From Spirochaetota bacterium (GTDB taxonomy: Bacteria; Spirochaetota; Spirochaetia; Treponematales; UBA12059), in assembly GCA_029565815.1 (NCBI GenBank), contig JAKQNL010000240.1:1-7589 (forward strand): a stretch of 7,589 nt of DNA, read 5' to 3'. A program made the position numbers and the translations under genes. Below are positions 5,832 to 7,589 of the stretch, piece after piece. The notes under the pieces are model-generated. The model did not search any database, was not told the DNA's origin, and saw only the letters and a list, made by a program, of their open reading frames with translations. Each line of letters opens with the position of its first letter. Position 1 is the first letter of the stretch.

Positions 5832-6659
5832 ATGGCTGTGAGTTTGAACATCCTGTACATAGGCGAAGTGATAGGCCGAGCCGGCATTTTCGCGCTCAAG
5901 CGACTCCTGCCCGCTATCAAGGCGGAATATGGCATACACCTGACCATAGCTTGCGCAAATGGCGTTACCGGAGGCTCTGGCCTTGGCAAGGCGCACTCGG
6001 TGTACCTGCGCAAGCTCGGCATCGATGTGCTTACCTTGGGCGAAGGCGCATTCTGGAAAAAAGACATAGTCGAAGTATTTCCAAAGCAACCCTGGATGCT
6101 CCGGCCTGCAAACCACCCGCCTGGAGTTCCGGGCCGTGGCTGGCGTATCTATCCGACCTCCGCAGGCCGGGTGGCCGTGATACAGCTCCTTGGGCAGGCA
6201 GGCTTTGGGCACACGCATCTGGAAAATCCCTTTGTGCTTTTAGAAGAACTTGTTCCGAACCTGAAAGCCCAGTGTGATGCGGTGGTGCTTGAATTTCGGG
6301 CGACCACTACCGCCGAAAAGATAGCCATGGCTCACCATGCAGATGGCCGGCTGGCTGCCGTATTCGGATCCTACAGCCGAGCCTTGAGCGCGGACGCGCG
6401 CGTAAGCGCTCTGGGCACCGCGGCCATTACCGATGCAGGCCGTACCGGCAGTATTATTTCGGTTGGGGGTATGGACGCGGCGGTACGCATAAGCGAATAC
6501 CTAAGCGGCGTACCCGATTGGGCCCGCGACGCGACGGACGGCATAGAGCTGCAGGGCTGCGTTCTTTCGGTGGACAGCGCAGGCAAAGCGCTATCGCTAC
6601 GGGCCATCCGTGTTCCGTGCAAGGAGGTGTTTCATGAACGAGCGGGGAGTGGTGATTGA
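5832..6659 (+). CDS. YmdB-family (TIGR00282) protein lacking all expected metal ligands; probable pseudoenzyme
   Basis: This intact 275-residue protein aligns along its full length with YmdB-type phosphodiesterases (B. subtilis YmdB about 264 residues), which hydrolyse 2',3'-cyclic nucleotides. The scaffold is kept: NILYIGEVIG (6-15), RPAN (91-94), PGVPGRG (97-103), ADGR (170-173), ITDAGRTG (199-206) and GGMD (212-215). Against B. subtilis YmdB, aligned by hand from memory, the binuclear-metal residues are all replaced: Asp8 by Glu12, Glu39-Asn40 by Asn43-Gly44, Asn67-His68 by Glu71-Gly72, His150 by Arg156, His175 by Tyr181 and His177 by Arg183. Only the Asp-to-Glu change is conservative. The usual catalysis is thus unlikely, and a binding or regulatory role is inferred. 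ATG 5832 has no Shine-Dalgarno; GTG at 5838 is an alternative. Its last 26 bases overlap rseC. The family call is good; loss of activity is inferred from residues alone. Confidence 0.85.
   Translation: MAVSLNILYIGEVIGRAGIFALKRLLPAIKAEYGIHLTIACANGVTGGSGLGKAHSVYLRKLGIDVLTLGEGAFWKKDIVEVFPKQPWMLRPANHPPGVPGRGWRIYPTSAGRVAVIQLLGQAGFGHTHLENPFVLLEELVPNLKAQCDAVVLEFRATTTAEKIAMAHHADGRLAAVFGSYSRALSADARVSALGTAAITDAGRTGSIISVGGMDAAVRISEYLSGVPDWARDATDGIELQGCVLSVDSAGKALSLRAIRVPCKEVFHERAGSGD
6621..6636 (+). promoter_or_regulatory. Strong Shine-Dalgarno for rseC inside the YmdB-like gene
   Basis: AAGGAGGTG (6621-6629) is a near-perfect complement of the 16S rRNA 3' end and lies four bases before ATG 6634. It fixes this start over an in-frame GTG at 6610. 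It lies within the upstream coding sequence, which suggests translational coupling. Confidence 0.85.
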
Positions 6660-7116
6660 GCATGACGGCGCTACCGTCCTTGTAAGTTTTAACCTGGGCC
6701 ATTCGTGCTTTGGTTGCGATGCGCAAGGCTCGTGCTCCGCCCGCGACAGGTCCGTGCGTGCCCGGGTTCCCGATGGCCTGTCCATAGCACAAGGGGATTA
6801 TGTCGAAGTGTCCGTACCGGCAGGTACCCGATGGTCCGCGCTGTTATGGCTTTTGGTGGTGCCCCTGGGCTTGTTCGCGCTCGGCTACAGCCTGGTTGCC
6901 GTGTTCGCTCACACTGCATCGGAAGGCCCTGCGGCTCTTGCAGGTCTTGGAGGCTTTGCGCTGGGATTGGGCATAGCCGTGCTGGCTACCCGAGCTGGCC
7001 GCATGGCAAAAATGCCGATGGTATGCTCACGCATCTATGACATACCTGCAGATGAGCTACCGGTTTCCTGCCGCCAGGGGAACGAAGATACCAGTGGCCG
7101 TAGTGTCACGCCATAA
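6634..7116 (+). CDS. RseC/MucC-family membrane protein (SoxR-reducing system type)
   Basis: The 160-residue protein has a small N-terminal domain with three cysteines in the pattern C-x2-C-x5-C (Cys25, 28 and 34), the same spacing as in E. coli RseC. A short beta-rich stretch ending GDYVEVSVP (54-62) follows, then two transmembrane helices (about 69-92 and 100-119) and a soluble tail (121-160). RseC-family proteins are inner-membrane proteins linked to Rnf-type electron transport, SoxR reduction and, in E. coli, the sigma-E locus. The cysteines may bind a metal or iron-sulfur cluster. No rnf or rse gene is in the window, so the partner here is unknown. The gene overlaps the YmdB-like gene by 26 bp at its start and the DJ-1 gene by 11 bp, tail to tail, at its end. 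Family call good from Cys spacing and topology; role inferred. Confidence 0.85.
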   Translation: MNERGVVIEHDGATVLVSFNLGHSCFGCDAQGSCSARDRSVRARVPDGLSIAQGDYVEVSVPAGTRWSALLWLLVVPLGLFALGYSLVAVFAHTASEGPAALAGLGGFALGLGIAVLATRAGRMAKMPMVCSRIYDIPADELPVSCRQGNEDTSGRSVTP

Positions 7117-7589
7117 TAAGGCTTTTGGCTAGTTTGTCCGCTTCTGTACTGCCGCGCAGGTAGCGCACGGCCGCCAGGGCAAATTCCCCTGAGCATCCTG
7201 GGCCCTGGGCAGTAAGCAGATTTCCGTCCAGCACCACCCGGTCCGTGCTGTATTTGCCTTCGGGCACGTGGCCTTCCATGCCCGGATAGCAGGTAAAACG
7301 CTTAGCGTCCAACAGCGAGCATGCCGAACCGAGCACCAGGGCGGGAGCCGCGCACAGTGCGGCAACGAGAGCGCCCTCGTTGTACATGCGCTGGATGAAC
7401 GCAAGCGCATCCGCATCCGCCGCTATTGCCTGTGCGCCGCCCAAACCGCCGGGGATAACCACGCAATCGAAATCCTCGTTGTCGATATCGTCCAGAACCG
7501 CATCGGCAGCCATGGCTATACCGTGCGCCCCGACGATATCCCGGCCGCCTATTCCGGCTGCTAGGGTTTCCACGCCGGCACGCCGCAAG
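7106..7589 (-). CDS. DJ-1/PfpI family protein, N-terminus beyond the window
   Basis: The frame is open through the right edge and ends at TGA 7106-7108; about 160 residues are visible. The visible part begins RRAGVETLAAG, which in DJ-1 proteins lies about 25-30 residues from the N-terminus, so little is missing. The landmarks are DFDCVVIPGGLGG (39-51 of the visible part) and the nucleophile-elbow motif VAALCAAP with the reactive Cys79 (bases 7352-7354), followed by TCYPGMEGHVPEGKY and LLTAQGPGCSGEFALAAVRYL. This matches the ThiJ/DJ-1 subgroup (YajL-like), cytoplasmic proteins tied to oxidative-stress or glyoxal protection. The conserved acidic residue that partners the Cys would be in the missing part. 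The visible end overlaps the rseC stop by 11 bp, leaving no room for a separate terminator between the two convergent genes. Exact chemistry cannot be assigned. Confidence 0.9.
   Translation of the reverse strand, partial: LRRAGVETLAAGIGGRDIVGAHGIAMAADAVLDDIDNEDFDCVVIPGGLGGAQAIAADADALAFIQRMYNEGALVAALCAAPALVLGSACSLLDAKRFTCYPGMEGHVPEGKYSTDRVVLDGNLLTAQGPGCSGEFALAAVRYLRGSTEADKLAKSLIMA

Noticed and set aside
6610..6633. Earlier GTG start for rseC
   Set aside because: The strong AAGGAGGTG lies downstream of that GTG and fits ATG 6634.

Overview
The window is ordinary bacterial chromosome, densely coded and moderately GC-rich by eye (composition not counted). It most resembles a spirochaete of the Treponema/Spirochaetaceae type. 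Two things point there. First, the block M23 peptidase - bactofilin - YaaR-family protein - RicT matches, as I recall, the order around TP0049-TP0046 of Treponema pallidum. Second, there is a lipoprotein that fuses a cyclophilin to an FKBP, a dual-family immunophilin of a kind I remember being described from Treponema denticola. This assignment is from memory and was not searched. I see no tRNA, rRNA, insertion sequence, CRISPR array or phage gene.

Layout. An incomplete metallo-beta-lactamase-fold hydrolase runs leftward out of the window (1-824, minus). A 179-bp divergent spacer (825-1003) holds a good sigma70-type promoter with a palindrome over its -35 box. A rightward block follows: M23 peptidase (1004-2035), bactofilin (2060-2515), YaaR/DUF327 protein (2503-2994) and RicT/PSP1 (3018-3953), with gaps or overlaps of at most 24 bp. 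It probably forms one operon for cell-shape and envelope work plus RNA-processing control. A convergent 95-bp spacer holds a terminator and two smaller hairpins. The cyclophilin-FKBP lipoprotein is on the minus strand (4049-5074). A second divergent spacer (5075-5297) carries two exact tandem copies of a 17-bp sequence. Next come a ComEB-like dCMP deaminase (5298-5789), a YmdB-family protein (5832-6659) and an RseC-family membrane protein (6634-7116). The window closes with a DJ-1/PfpI protein on the minus strand (7106 to the right edge), which overlaps rseC tail to tail by 11 bp.

The most notable observation is the YmdB-family protein at 5832-6659. It is full length, in frame, and keeps the family's structural motifs (RPAN, DGR, ITDxGxTG, GMD). 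Yet every position that should bind the two metals or do catalysis is substituted, judging by my hand alignment to Bacillus subtilis YmdB. It looks like a pseudo-phosphodiesterase kept as a scaffold or binding protein. The other points worth checking are regulatory: the palindrome in the M23 promoter, the 17-bp tandem repeats that read as two overlapping sigma54-like sites on the minus strand, and a nearly leaderless metallohydrolase gene.
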